Positions 8,824-17,528 of a stretch of 33,207 nucleotides of DNA are shown piece by piece. The notes beneath the pieces were generated by a model. The model was not told where the DNA came from. It did not search any database and was given only the letters and a program-made list of their open reading frames with translations. Made by a program: the position numbers and the translations under genes. Source of the stretch: a virus. The stretch is from positions 1 through 33,207 of IMG/VR virus record IMGVR_UViG_3300014720_000104; one strand, 5' to 3'. The first letter of the stretch is position 1. Each line of letters starts with the position of its first letter.

Positions 8824-10680
8824 ATGTCTTCAACAAGCTTAAGACTTTCAGATCCTTCAGAATCAATAGATGATGTTGATATACCCGAGGTTACTGGTCA
8901 AACTTCAAGTTTTGTGTACAATTACTACTTGAAAGACGAGAGAGTATCAGATAACTCGTACGGTTCACTGGGTCCTTCCGCCGGGTTGGATAAAATAGCG
9001 AGATACGTCACCGTGTCTTGGAGGAAGCCACCACTGTCTTTCAATGGCTATCAAGAAAGGACTTTGAGTAGTGGAAAAACTTTTGGAATAGTCTCTATTG
9101 AAGAAGCAGACTCCAAGGGCCTCATAATGTCTGAGGACAACTACTTCAATTTAGGATACCTAAATCACACATTTTCTAACGTGTCTGCGATAGAGCAGGG
9201 AGCATCTGACTTAGAAAATTTCACAAGAATGTCGAGTTTTGATGCAGAGAGTATGCTGAAGATGGCAAACTTTCAAGTGAGAAGGATTGCGTCCCAAACT
9301 AGTAATTCTTCAGTTGAATCGAAAGCTCAGAGCCTAGTATCCATATCTGATTCTTATAAGACACTTTCCGATTTTCCAAGAACAGCTTTGGGGCTCAGGG
9401 TATACAATTCGGAGGGAAAGCTTTCCGATAATGATGATCTTCTTCGATCGATCATCGAATCTCTAACTTTGAACATAAAGCTCAACAACTCAGTGATATC
9501 AGATATTTTTTCGGAGTCTGTTCAAAAAAGTCAAGAAGATCTTCAGACGATGAGTGTGTCGTACGAGAATTCAGTTCAAGGGATAACTGCTGGGTCTACC
9601 CCTGGAAATCCACTTCGCCCGGTCTTTATAGATTCACCTGGCGGAGAAGATTTCGGCAATTCTGTTGAAATAATTGGTTACACAGTCGACAAATACTTCT
9701 ACGACAACGGATCGTTCAAAAAAATTAATCGTTTTTATCTAGAGGGAGCTGACAATACTGTCGTTAATGACACAGCAGTTTCCTACGGAAAGAACTATGT
9801 CTATGTCATAAAAACAATCGCATCTCTTAAGATGTTTCTTTACGAGTCTAATACAAGTTCTGTAAAAAAAGCCTTAGTGTACGTAAGTTCAAGAGGTTCT
9901 GCCACTAAAATACAGACCATAGAGAATGTCCCACCACCAGAACCATCCGACATAAGATTCTATTTCGACTACAAGAAGAGAAGCTTGTCTGTCACTTGGA
10001 AATCTCCTGTCAACCCACAGAGGGACATAAAGCAGTTCCAGGTGTTCAGAAGAGCAAGCATAAAACATCCTTTTGAACTGATTGCTCAGTATGGTTTTGA
10101 CGATACTATACCCGGTCCCGGCGGCCAGAGGTTCAAGACTTCCGAGGTAGTGGATGCAAACAATCTGCAACAGATGAAGCCTGAACTTCGCTATCTGGTC
10201 AAGAATAGCGAAGTCATAGTTAACGAACACGTAGACTTAGATTTCGTGGTGGACCCAGAGTTTTACACGTCTTCTGAGTACATCTACGCTATCTGCAGCG
10301 TCGACGCACACGGAATGATTTCTAACTATTCCACCCAGTACAGAGTTACTTTTGATAGCTACAAAAACAAACTTGTGGTGTCGACAGTTTGTGCTTCAGG
10401 GTGCCCCAAGCAGTACCCCAACTTAAAGTTGAACGTCGACACTTTTAAGGATGTAATCAGCGTTTCGGGAGACAACTCGAGGAGTTTGTCTGTTTACTTT
10501 ACACCCGAATATTTAAAATTAACTGACAGCAGAAGAAATGCAACACTCAAGGTAGTTGAAGCAAAGACTCCTATTGACAGAAATCCTTACTACGTCTTGC
10601 AGATGATAAATCTCGACAATCAAAAAATGCAGTTAGTAAAAATAAACATAGAAGACTCTAGCGGTCTTACGACTTTGTAG
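8824..10680 (+). CDS. Virion structural protein with fibronectin-III-like domain
   Basis: A 618-aa structural candidate. The segment from about residue 370 to 505 has the strand pattern and spacing of a fibronectin-III domain: PPPEPSDIRFYF, then LSVTWKSP, then IKQFQVFRR and later YIYAICSVDAHG. FN3 domains are widespread in tail fibres and baseplate proteins, where they serve as spacers or weak carbohydrate binders. The N-terminal half is Ser-rich and unrecognised. An AAGG site at 8813-8816 precedes the ATG by seven bases. It resembles the 875-aa protein in style (beta-rich with an FN3-like part), but I could not align the two. Exact location in the particle is unknown. Confidence 0.77.
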   Translation: MSSTSLRLSDPSESIDDVDIPEVTGQTSSFVYNYYLKDERVSDNSYGSLGPSAGLDKIARYVTVSWRKPPLSFNGYQERTLSSGKTFGIVSIEEADSKGLIMSEDNYFNLGYLNHTFSNVSAIEQGASDLENFTRMSSFDAESMLKMANFQVRRIASQTSNSSVESKAQSLVSISDSYKTLSDFPRTALGLRVYNSEGKLSDNDDLLRSIIESLTLNIKLNNSVISDIFSESVQKSQEDLQTMSVSYENSVQGITAGSTPGNPLRPVFIDSPGGEDFGNSVEIIGYTVDKYFYDNGSFKKINRFYLEGADNTVVNDTAVSYGKNYVYVIKTIASLKMFLYESNTSSVKKALVYVSSRGSATKIQTIENVPPPEPSDIRFYFDYKKRSLSVTWKSPVNPQRDIKQFQVFRRASIKHPFELIAQYGFDDTIPGPGGQRFKTSEVVDANNLQQMKPELRYLVKNSEVIVNEHVDLDFVVDPEFYTSSEYIYAICSVDAHGMISNYSTQYRVTFDSYKNKLVVSTVCASGCPKQYPNLKLNVDTFKDVISVSGDNSRSLSVYFTPEYLKLTDSRRNATLKVVEAKTPIDRNPYYVLQMINLDNQKMQLVKINIEDSSGLTTL

Positions 10681-10738
10681 AGAGTCACAAAAAAAAAGAC
10701 GTTATACTTACAGTGGAGCAGGAGCAGAACGAAGAAAC

Positions 10739-11491
10739 ATGGGTTACCTCGATCATTCTACAAATAACATAATTCTCGATGCCGTTTTGACTGACTATGG
10801 TAGAAGTCAACTTGCTCTCGGTGGATCAAATTTCGAAATAGCAAAATTTGCTTTCGGCGACGATGAAGTCGATTATACTATCATAAAGAAATATGGAAGA
10901 ACAGTCGGGAAAGAGAAGATAGAGAAAAACACACCTATTTTCGAAGCTTTGACCAATGAGAACATAGCTCTTAAGTTTCCTCTCATTGGAATTAGTAACA
11001 ATGCAACTCTAAGAACTGTCAGGCTCCCCGTCATGAGCGCAACTGTAACACCGATTGTTCTAGGACAAGCAACTTCAAATTCAGGAAACGCTACAAGCAT
11101 TACTACGGCACCTGTCAACATAACTGTAAGATACAAAGGAAACACGGCCGACCCAGCAACTTTGCAGACAGATTTTGCAAGTACATTAACAAAGTTTGAC
11201 ATAACTGTCTCTGGAAGATTTTTATCAGTTGGAAACAACGGTGGAGGCGCAGTGCCTCTTGTGTCTTCTTCTCCTACCGATGCAAACAGGACAGAGAGAT
11301 ACAAATTAAGTTCTACATCTTCGTCCACTGTCACTTTTAGCTTGACATCAAAGACCATCGATGCCACTACTCTCCAGATATATGGACAGAGAATAAGCTC
11401 GACACAACGTCGGATAACTACGTACGTAAAAGTAACCAATGAGTTGGGAACTACTCTTGAGATCCCAGTAACTTACACCGCTCTAGGATGA
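10739..11491 (+). CDS. Virion protein with ILDA-LT-GR N-terminal module
   Basis: A 250-aa protein. Its N-terminus (IILDAVLTDYGRSQLALGG, then FEIAKFAFGDDEVDYTII) is clearly paralogous to the first 45 residues of the 494-aa protein at 793 and is the cleaner copy of that module. The remainder is Thr/Ser-rich and beta-strand-like (for example APVNITVRYKG and KFDITVSGRFLSVG), resembling an Ig-like domain. The 58-base gap before it contains a run of A residues and a purine-rich AGGAG (10720-10724). The shared head and short length suggest a small tail or baseplate subunit that joins the same interface as the 494-aa protein; that is inference. Confidence 0.8.
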   Translation: MGYLDHSTNNIILDAVLTDYGRSQLALGGSNFEIAKFAFGDDEVDYTIIKKYGRTVGKEKIEKNTPIFEALTNENIALKFPLIGISNNATLRTVRLPVMSATVTPIVLGQATSNSGNATSITTAPVNITVRYKGNTADPATLQTDFASTLTKFDITVSGRFLSVGNNGGGAVPLVSSSPTDANRTERYKLSSTSSSTVTFSLTSKTIDATTLQIYGQRISSTQRRITTYVKVTNELGTTLEIPVTYTALG

Positions 11492-11508
11492 TTTAAGGAT
11501 AATCAGAA

Positions 11509-12807
11509 ATGGCAACTACATACAAAGATCTTTCGGGAGGCAACGGATACAAGAAGACGACTCGTTCCTTTCTAAATCAGCTGATCGACGTCATAGCAGG
11601 AGATGTAAGCGGATCCACAACGAGAAGAAAATATCAAGTTTTCGTCACAGGTGGCATAGGTCCTGGAGTTACGTCTTCTCTCTTTCAGACAGTCTACGAC
11701 CAAGATTTCACTCTTCAAACTTCCAACCCCGTATTCGATGTAACTTTTGGTCTTGCGCCACCGACGTCAAATCCATCAGGATATGCTGACAATGCTAAGT
11801 CTGGTGTCGACGACAACGGGAAGTATCTGTATCCGAGCAACTCTCTCATGATGAGAGAGAAAACAGACATATACGGACAGTTTGCACAGACTCTCTTAGG
11901 CAATAGAAACGGGGTATTTTCTCTACCTCAAGACGTGACCTCAGCAGGAGTCAACACAGACAGGGTCGACGCTGCTCTGTTCATTGCTTTCAAGAGGCTC
12001 TTCGCAAGAGACCAGATAAAGAGAGAGACTTTTGCAATGAAATTCTTTCAGTCTGCTTCTTTCCCGACGAAGTCAGGCGGAAGTGACATGCCTCCCGACC
12101 TCACCAGCAACGGCGTCACAAACTTGTACTCAGGGTCCAGGCAAGGACAAGCAATTTTCACTGACATAGGTTCTGCCGAAGCAAGATACTTCTCGCCAGG
12201 AGGTCAGTACGGATATCTCGTCAACGCTTCTAACACATCCAAGGCAGTCGGACTCTTGTACTACGACTCCGGAATCGTCGTCCTCGACGTCGAAAAATGC
12301 ATATCTGGTTCTCAGTTCGCATCTGGGTCCATAAAAGCCATGACTCCAACTGGAGTAATGATGCTCGGCGGCGACGGAACTGCTGGAGCTTTGACAGCAA
12401 AATTCATTCCTGATCTCATAGTGTCAGGGTGCATAGACGACATCGTGGACCACTTCTGTTACTCAAGAATGGGCATGGAAGAAGAGACTTCTATCACATT
12501 CCAAAATGTGACAAACATAAACTCTTCTCTCATATTCTGTAGAGCAACGGCAGATGAGTTCAACTTCTCTTCAAATCCTACTTACATTGATTCTTCTCAG
12601 ACAGGAACCAATGAAGGAAGACTCTCAATATACGACCCAGCTCTCGATGATAACAATCAAGAGTCCTTCACGTATATTACTACGATCGGATTGTATGACA
12701 ACAGCTCATCAGATGCACCAGGTCTTTTGGCAGTCGCTAAATTGAGCAGACCCGTCGAAAAGAATCCTGGAAGAGATTTGACTTTTAGAGTTAGACTCGA
12801 CTTCTAA
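11509..12807 (+). CDS. Virion protein with shared C-terminal module
   Basis: A 432-aa structural candidate. The first 60 residues include a helix-like region (KTTRSFLNQLIDVIAGDVSG) followed by RKYQVFVTGG. The last roughly 200 residues share a module with the C-terminus of the next gene: YYDSGIVVLD here against FYDEGIVLI there, FSSNPTYID against SSNPSYIEN, and VAKLSRPVEK to the final RVRLDF against VAKARLAQPIIK to the final KVAFDW. AAGGA at 11495-11499 is the ribosome-binding site. Two adjacent proteins ending alike suggests a common docking surface. I recall similar FYxxGI and SNPTY motifs in other T4-like phage structural proteins, without an assigned role. Confidence 0.8.
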   Translation: MATTYKDLSGGNGYKKTTRSFLNQLIDVIAGDVSGSTTRRKYQVFVTGGIGPGVTSSLFQTVYDQDFTLQTSNPVFDVTFGLAPPTSNPSGYADNAKSGVDDNGKYLYPSNSLMMREKTDIYGQFAQTLLGNRNGVFSLPQDVTSAGVNTDRVDAALFIAFKRLFARDQIKRETFAMKFFQSASFPTKSGGSDMPPDLTSNGVTNLYSGSRQGQAIFTDIGSAEARYFSPGGQYGYLVNASNTSKAVGLLYYDSGIVVLDVEKCISGSQFASGSIKAMTPTGVMMLGGDGTAGALTAKFIPDLIVSGCIDDIVDHFCYSRMGMEEETSITFQNVTNINSSLIFCRATADEFNFSSNPTYIDSSQTGTNEGRLSIYDPALDDNNQESFTYITTIGLYDNSSSDAPGLLAVAKLSRPVEKNPGRDLTFRVRLDF

Positions 12808-12824
12808 TGGACTAAGATGATAAA

Positions 12825-15353
12825 ATGTCTGTCATCAAGGTCACAAGTAATGACGTAGAGTACTTCACAGTAGTAACGACACCTAATCGTCACTATCTGT
12901 CAAGTTCTGTGTCAGGAGTAACCGGCTCAGTAAAAGTCTTTCCGAGACTCTCTAAAACAGAGAAGGACACTTCTGTAGAGTTTAGTGATCTGAGAGTAAA
13001 CGACACTAATTTCGAAGACACAGCAGAAAAAATCAAGAGAGCGTCTAGAGGAACTCGTCTGGCGAAAGGGTCCATCTTGGGACTAATTTCTGGGTCAGCG
13101 AGTTCATATTTTTCTCTCGTAGAGAAGTACTCTCCTCGAAAGAAAGTAGTTCTCGACGTCGAGAGGTTTACACCCTCGACTCGTTTTACGGCCTACACAC
13201 TGATAAAAAACAACATCAAGAACGTCTTGATGCCATACTACAAGGTCAGTTACCCACAGGCAAATTGGGCATACACCAACTACAACTCCTTGAATTTCTT
13301 CACGTCTTTCAATGGATCTACTCAATTAGTTCCTACTTCTTCTGTTCTACTCTATCCCAACTCTATCGACCCAGACCTACCAGAACACACAGGTTACATC
13401 TCCGGTTCTTACTGTCTTTCAGGAGCATTTAGTTTTGACTTCTACATGAATCCTCGTTACAAAGAGGACGGAATAGATGCCAGTCACTTTAAGGACGGAA
13501 CCATATTTCACTTGTCTTCGAGCTACGCTCTATCGCTAATCACGGGATCAAGGAAAGACATCAATGGTTATCCTGAAGGATTTAGGCTGAAACTACAGCT
13601 AAGTCACAGTGCAGATTACGCTCCTTCAAAAGCAGTTCCGGGATCATATCCTTATGATCTTGTGTTCATCTCAAACGACAATGTTTTGACGAGAAATAAT
13701 TGGCATCGTGTGACAGTCCGATGGGGAACAGACATCTACAATAACGGCACTGGTTCCTTCCTTGTCGACGGAACTACATGTGGCAACTTTGTCATTCCTT
13801 CCGGAACGATAATGCCCAAGAGCTTCTTGGGAAAGAACAATCCCGACGTCTTGTGTGTTGGAAATTTCTATGAAGGAAAAAATCAAGGAACCGACGCACA
13901 AAACTTATTTTTTGCAGTAAGACCCTCCAGGAGAGAAGGACTAGACAGACTCACTTCAGACACAACATACGATCAGCCGGTTTCTGCTTCTTTTAATCAT
14001 CCTCTCAAAGCTGAAGTACATGACCTCACGATTAAGAGATATTTTCTGTCCGACTATGAGATGTCTGTCACGGGATCACGAGGCATAGGTCTAGACGCCC
14101 TCAGTAAGAAGAACGTCGCTTTTTACGTTCCACCTTTCTTTGTCGAAAACACACAGGTTAGAAGATTCGTTGGAGACTACGGAGGAATTCTGCAGACTCC
14201 GTTCTTCGAGATAGACGGAACGACGGACGATCCATTCAATGTTGCGATGGCATTCGGTGTCAATGGACACTACATCAATCTTGAGAATTTCACCAAAGAC
14301 TTTGCGACAGGACGTTTTCCACGCTTGTTGCACTTGTCGGCCTCTGCGATAGACCACACAACACAGGCAAGAGCTGCAAACGATTTCTTGTACGATAATG
14401 GTGCAGTCGCTAAGAGAAACTTGACGATATTGCCTTGCGACGACGGCAACTTCACTCCCAATTACGAGTTACTCACCAGAGAGACTCTCACGAACAGATT
14501 CACTGACGGCCTCGCTTACGATTACAGTTACGTCAATCTGGATCACTTGGTGTCCGAGTCTTCTATAAGAAACGGAGGATTGCCCACAACTGTCAGTTCT
14601 ACGGGGGAAGACGACAACGACACTTACATAGAACAGCTGTACGGTCCGACCGACTCCGTCCCAGGACTACCACCGGGAACTGCATATTTGAACTACATGT
14701 CAGCAGTCACTTCTTCTCTCGCTGGAGCCACTGAGGACAGTACATTCGACAGGGGTGTGCAGAGAGGAGCACCACTTGCCATCTACTACCGCACTGGAGA
14801 CCCTTCTTCAAACCAGATCACCATCTTCAACATCAGCAACTTGTACTACGGCAGGAGGATATTGCCTGGTTCTTTTGAGATAAAAGATTCTTCTCTTTCT
14901 GGTTCCAATGGATCTGTGAGAATAACACTCAGAGACGACAGTCAAGGAAACTTGTATAGAGCCGACGCCAACACACCTCACGACACGAAAAACTCAGTGG
15001 GAAATATCTTTTACGACGAGGGAATAGTCCTGATAAAGAGTCCTCACCTGTATTTCTTTGGAAAGAATCAGTACGAGATGACGTTCAAGGGAGTCAAGAA
15101 CGTGTATACGTCGAAGTACGAGATCCTCGCAGGACCAGGCCTATTGAATTCTTCTTCCAATCCTAGCTACATAGAAAATGCCTCGAATTTAAGAGCTTCG
15201 GGAGACCCTACCGATCTAGACACTTTCGTCTACATCTCCGGTCTCAACTTCCACGACGAGAACATGAATGTGGTGGCAAAAGCTCGGTTGGCACAGCCCA
15301 TCATAAAGCGTGAAGGCGACAAGATTTTGTTTAAGGTTGCGTTTGACTGGTAG
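12825..15353 (+). CDS. Large virion protein with LamG/ConA-like domain and shared C-terminal module
   Basis: An 842-aa protein. Residues about 195-415 have the pattern of a laminin-G or concanavalin-A-like sandwich: SGAFSFDFYMNPRY, GTIFHLSSS, FRLKLQLSHS, NNWHRVTVRWGTD, GSFLVDGT and a closing AEVHDLTIKRYFLSDYEM. Such domains often bind carbohydrate. The C-terminal module (about 660-842) includes YYGRRILPGSFEIKD, GNIFYDEGIVLI and SSNPSYIEN, and ends in KVAFDW; its last part is paralogous to the C-terminus of the 432-aa neighbour. A receptor-binding or fibre-attachment role is plausible: a sugar-binding front and a particle-docking rear. No membrane or catalytic motif was seen. Confidence 0.8.
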   Translation: MSVIKVTSNDVEYFTVVTTPNRHYLSSSVSGVTGSVKVFPRLSKTEKDTSVEFSDLRVNDTNFEDTAEKIKRASRGTRLAKGSILGLISGSASSYFSLVEKYSPRKKVVLDVERFTPSTRFTAYTLIKNNIKNVLMPYYKVSYPQANWAYTNYNSLNFFTSFNGSTQLVPTSSVLLYPNSIDPDLPEHTGYISGSYCLSGAFSFDFYMNPRYKEDGIDASHFKDGTIFHLSSSYALSLITGSRKDINGYPEGFRLKLQLSHSADYAPSKAVPGSYPYDLVFISNDNVLTRNNWHRVTVRWGTDIYNNGTGSFLVDGTTCGNFVIPSGTIMPKSFLGKNNPDVLCVGNFYEGKNQGTDAQNLFFAVRPSRREGLDRLTSDTTYDQPVSASFNHPLKAEVHDLTIKRYFLSDYEMSVTGSRGIGLDALSKKNVAFYVPPFFVENTQVRRFVGDYGGILQTPFFEIDGTTDDPFNVAMAFGVNGHYINLENFTKDFATGRFPRLLHLSASAIDHTTQARAANDFLYDNGAVAKRNLTILPCDDGNFTPNYELLTRETLTNRFTDGLAYDYSYVNLDHLVSESSIRNGGLPTTVSSTGEDDNDTYIEQLYGPTDSVPGLPPGTAYLNYMSAVTSSLAGATEDSTFDRGVQRGAPLAIYYRTGDPSSNQITIFNISNLYYGRRILPGSFEIKDSSLSGSNGSVRITLRDDSQGNLYRADANTPHDTKNSVGNIFYDEGIVLIKSPHLYFFGKNQYEMTFKGVKNVYTSKYEILAGPGLLNSSSNPSYIENASNLRASGDPTDLDTFVYISGLNFHDENMNVVAKARLAQPIIKREGDKILFKVAFDW

Positions 15354-15382
15354 GTTTAGCCCGTTTCTACATACTTATATGC

Positions 15383-16369
15383 ATGTTCGTAGAAATCAAA
15401 ATTCTTCCCAGGAAGAATGCAGGCACAACAAAGAATTCCGGCAATCCACCACGAGCTCTCGTCCTAAAATGCGATGGTTGCGGATCTCTTTTTGAGAAGA
15501 AGTGGCTCAAGGAAACTTTTGAGGCCAATCACCACTATTGCAAAATCCAGTGCCATTATGCAAACAGAGGTGGAATTGGCGGCTATGGTGCTGAAATCCT
15601 CGAGACATCCTGTCTCATTTGCGACAAACTCATTAAGGTGAGAAAAGTAGGCAATGAGAGGAAGTGGGGCAAGACGTGTTCGAGGAAATGCTACGGAGTC
15701 TTTAGGTCAAACAACTCTAACCTATACGAGAGCAACACTTCCATGATGCACACGGAAGAATCTTGGAAGAAGATAAGAGAAAGTGTTCAGGAGAGAATGG
15801 CGCAGCCTGATTGGGTTCCTGGTTTCAAGGGCAAGCATCACAGCGAAGAATCAAAAGAGAAACTGAGAGAAGCTAAGAGGATAAACCCACCTGTCGGCGA
15901 GAAGAACGGCATGTTTGGAAAGAAACACTCGGACGAAACCAGGAATAGAATGTCCGAATTAAGAACTTTAAAGATGATTGACGGTTCCGTCAAGCCTTAT
16001 GGTAACAACAATCACTTGAACGGCCACTACATTTCAGAAAAGACCGGTCTGACTCATAGATACCGATCATCGTGGGAGTTGGCAACAATGAGATCCTTAG
16101 ACTCAGACCATGAAGTTACTTCATGGAGCTATGAGAGCATTAGAATACCATACTATTATCAAAGACACAAGCGGTGGTACGTACCAGACTTCTTTGTCGA
16201 GTTCTCAGATGGTAGAAAAGAAATCTGGGAGATCAAACCAAAGCAGTTTATCGATTCAGAAGCAAATAAACTCAAGTCCGAAGCAGCCTTGAGATTCTGC
16301 CCAGAGAATGGAATAGCCAACTATCTTGTCTTGACAAGGGACGAACTCGTGACACGAGGAATACTTTAA
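15383..16369 (+). CDS. Homing endonuclease: zinc fingers, NUMOD3 repeats, TnsA-like PD-(D/E)XK nuclease
   Basis: A 328-aa free-standing homing endonuclease. Two Cys clusters at the N-terminus (C30, C33, C53, C57 and C77, C80, C99, C103) look like zinc-binding DNA-recognition modules. Two NUMOD3 motifs follow (GKHHSEESKEKLREAKR near 150-166 and GKKHSDETRNRMSEL near 179-193). The C-terminal nuclease domain has E232 (RSSWE), PD at 268-269 and EIK at 283-285, the active-site layout of PD-(D/E)XK enzymes. No Shine-Dalgarno precedes the ATG. The next gene starts two bases after its stop and encodes a related nuclease domain. It has no obvious part in virion assembly and probably spreads itself by cutting phage genomes that lack it. 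Confidence 0.88.
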   Translation: MFVEIKILPRKNAGTTKNSGNPPRALVLKCDGCGSLFEKKWLKETFEANHHYCKIQCHYANRGGIGGYGAEILETSCLICDKLIKVRKVGNERKWGKTCSRKCYGVFRSNNSNLYESNTSMMHTEESWKKIRESVQERMAQPDWVPGFKGKHHSEESKEKLREAKRINPPVGEKNGMFGKKHSDETRNRMSELRTLKMIDGSVKPYGNNNHLNGHYISEKTGLTHRYRSSWELATMRSLDSDHEVTSWSYESIRIPYYYQRHKRWYVPDFFVEFSDGRKEIWEIKPKQFIDSEANKLKSEAALRFCPENGIANYLVLTRDELVTRGIL

Positions 16370-16371
16370 AC

Positions 16372-16773
16372 ATGGCTACCACCAAGAAGAAGCGAAAGAA
16401 GAGGAGGGGACACTACATCCGTGGAACCTACACCTCTCCGATCGCCGGTGAGTGCCGCTTCCGTTCGGGCTGGGAGCATCGCCTTATGATCCACCTCGAT
16501 GCGAGTCCCGATGTGGAGTTTTGGTCCTACGAGAAGACAGTGATCGAGTACGTGTCCAACGTGAAGACCAAGAAGATTCGCAAGTACTACCCAGACTTCC
16601 TCGTGAGGTACAAGGACGGTCGGACCGAACTCATCGAGGTTAAACCTAAGAGGAAATTAGAGCAGGCCGTGATCAAGAAGAAGATGGCCGCCGCCCTCCT
16701 GTGGTGTGCTGAACACGGGATGACATATAGAATAGTCACCGAAATACAGTTAAAGGAACTAGGTTTACTATAG
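16372..16773 (+). CDS. Small TnsA-like / gp4-like PD-(D/E)XK protein
   Basis: A 133-aa protein that is one nuclease-fold domain: basic N-terminus (KKKRKKRRGHYIRG), RFRSGWE with E35, WSYE, YYPDFLVRYKDGR with PD at 74-75, and IEVKPK with E89 and K91. The active-site residues are intact. I recall the T4 gp4 head-completion family having this size and pattern, so head completion is one reading; a degenerate or stand-alone nuclease is the other. It aligns along its whole length with the C-terminal domain of the homing endonuclease just upstream, down to the ending in LGLL against GIL. GAGGA (16356-16360), inside the upstream gene, is the probable ribosome-binding site. Codons are markedly more G+C-rich than those of its neighbours. 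Confidence 0.78.
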   Translation: MATTKKKRKKRRGHYIRGTYTSPIAGECRFRSGWEHRLMIHLDASPDVEFWSYEKTVIEYVSNVKTKKIRKYYPDFLVRYKDGRTELIEVKPKRKLEQAVIKKKMAAALLWCAEHGMTYRIVTEIQLKELGLL

Positions 16774-16803
16774 AATGATTTTTTATCTTCAGTTTTCGAA
16801 CAA

Positions 16804-17517
16804 ATGACGGAGAAAAATTATCCCTCGGGGTCAGTTTATCCAAATATTTGGTTTCAGGGTGGCGGTTATGCCTGCATCTGGTCATTCGGCGTCGCGCAGG
16901 CAATAAAAGAGTCAAAATTTAATTTCAGTAACGTTGGTGGGTATTCTGCCGGAGCTTTGGTCGCAACTTTTCTCTGCAACCCCCACACAAGTGTAGAAAA
17001 TTGTCTTGATTCTTGTTTTGATGGTCCTTACGGTCCAAAGAAAAGCATTTTTGCGCCCATAGGTCGACACCAAAGAAACATGACATACATGGCAGAAGCC
17101 TGTGCAGGTCATCCCCACGACTGGAATTGTAATTTTTACAATCAAAAACTGTGGATAACGATCAGGGGCTTGATGTCTTTCACAGGATCGTGGAGATCTC
17201 GATATAGAAACTATGATGATTTAGTAGATGTCGTAGTTTCTTCAGGATGCATACCTGGCATGTCCGGCGAGCTTTCAAATTGTTACTATCAAGACAATAG
17301 TGAAAAAAGAGGACCCACCATTGACGGAGGTTTATTTTCATCAACACCACCAGAATTCTGGAAAGGAGATACTATCATTGTATCTCCCTGGGGAAGCGGA
17401 GACATAAACATGAATCCGTCAGCTCGATTTTTAGATATCATAATACCAAGAATTGATAGACTTTGGATGTATTATCAACTTGGAGTAACGCAGGGGAGAA
17501 AATTTTTCTCGTCTTGA
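16804..17517 (+). CDS. Patatin-like phospholipase
   Basis: A 237-aa member of the patatin family, which hydrolyses acyl chains from membrane phospholipids with a Ser-Asp dyad. All landmarks are present in order: the Gly-rich oxyanion loop FQGGGY (18-22), the nucleophile elbow GYSAG with S48, the SSGCIPGM segment (146-153) that matches the family's conserved block before the Asp, and the DGG motif with D174 followed by LFSSTPP. There is no signal peptide or membrane helix, so the product should act from the cytosol or from the particle. It sits between the gp4-like nuclease and a RuvC-like resolvase, with no lysis genes in sight. No clear Shine-Dalgarno precedes the ATG. Possible roles are membrane damage at lysis, lipid remodelling, or interference with host defence. 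Confidence 0.87.
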   Translation: MTEKNYPSGSVYPNIWFQGGGYACIWSFGVAQAIKESKFNFSNVGGYSAGALVATFLCNPHTSVENCLDSCFDGPYGPKKSIFAPIGRHQRNMTYMAEACAGHPHDWNCNFYNQKLWITIRGLMSFTGSWRSRYRNYDDLVDVVVSSGCIPGMSGELSNCYYQDNSEKRGPTIDGGLFSSTPPEFWKGDTIIVSPWGSGDINMNPSARFLDIIIPRIDRLWMYYQLGVTQGRKFFSS

Positions 17518-17528
17518 AATAAAATATT

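Noticed and set aside
10873-11439. 188-codon open frame on the minus strand
   Set aside because: Lies fully inside the 250-aa structural gene, which has a recognised paralogous N-terminus; the minus product has no family features.
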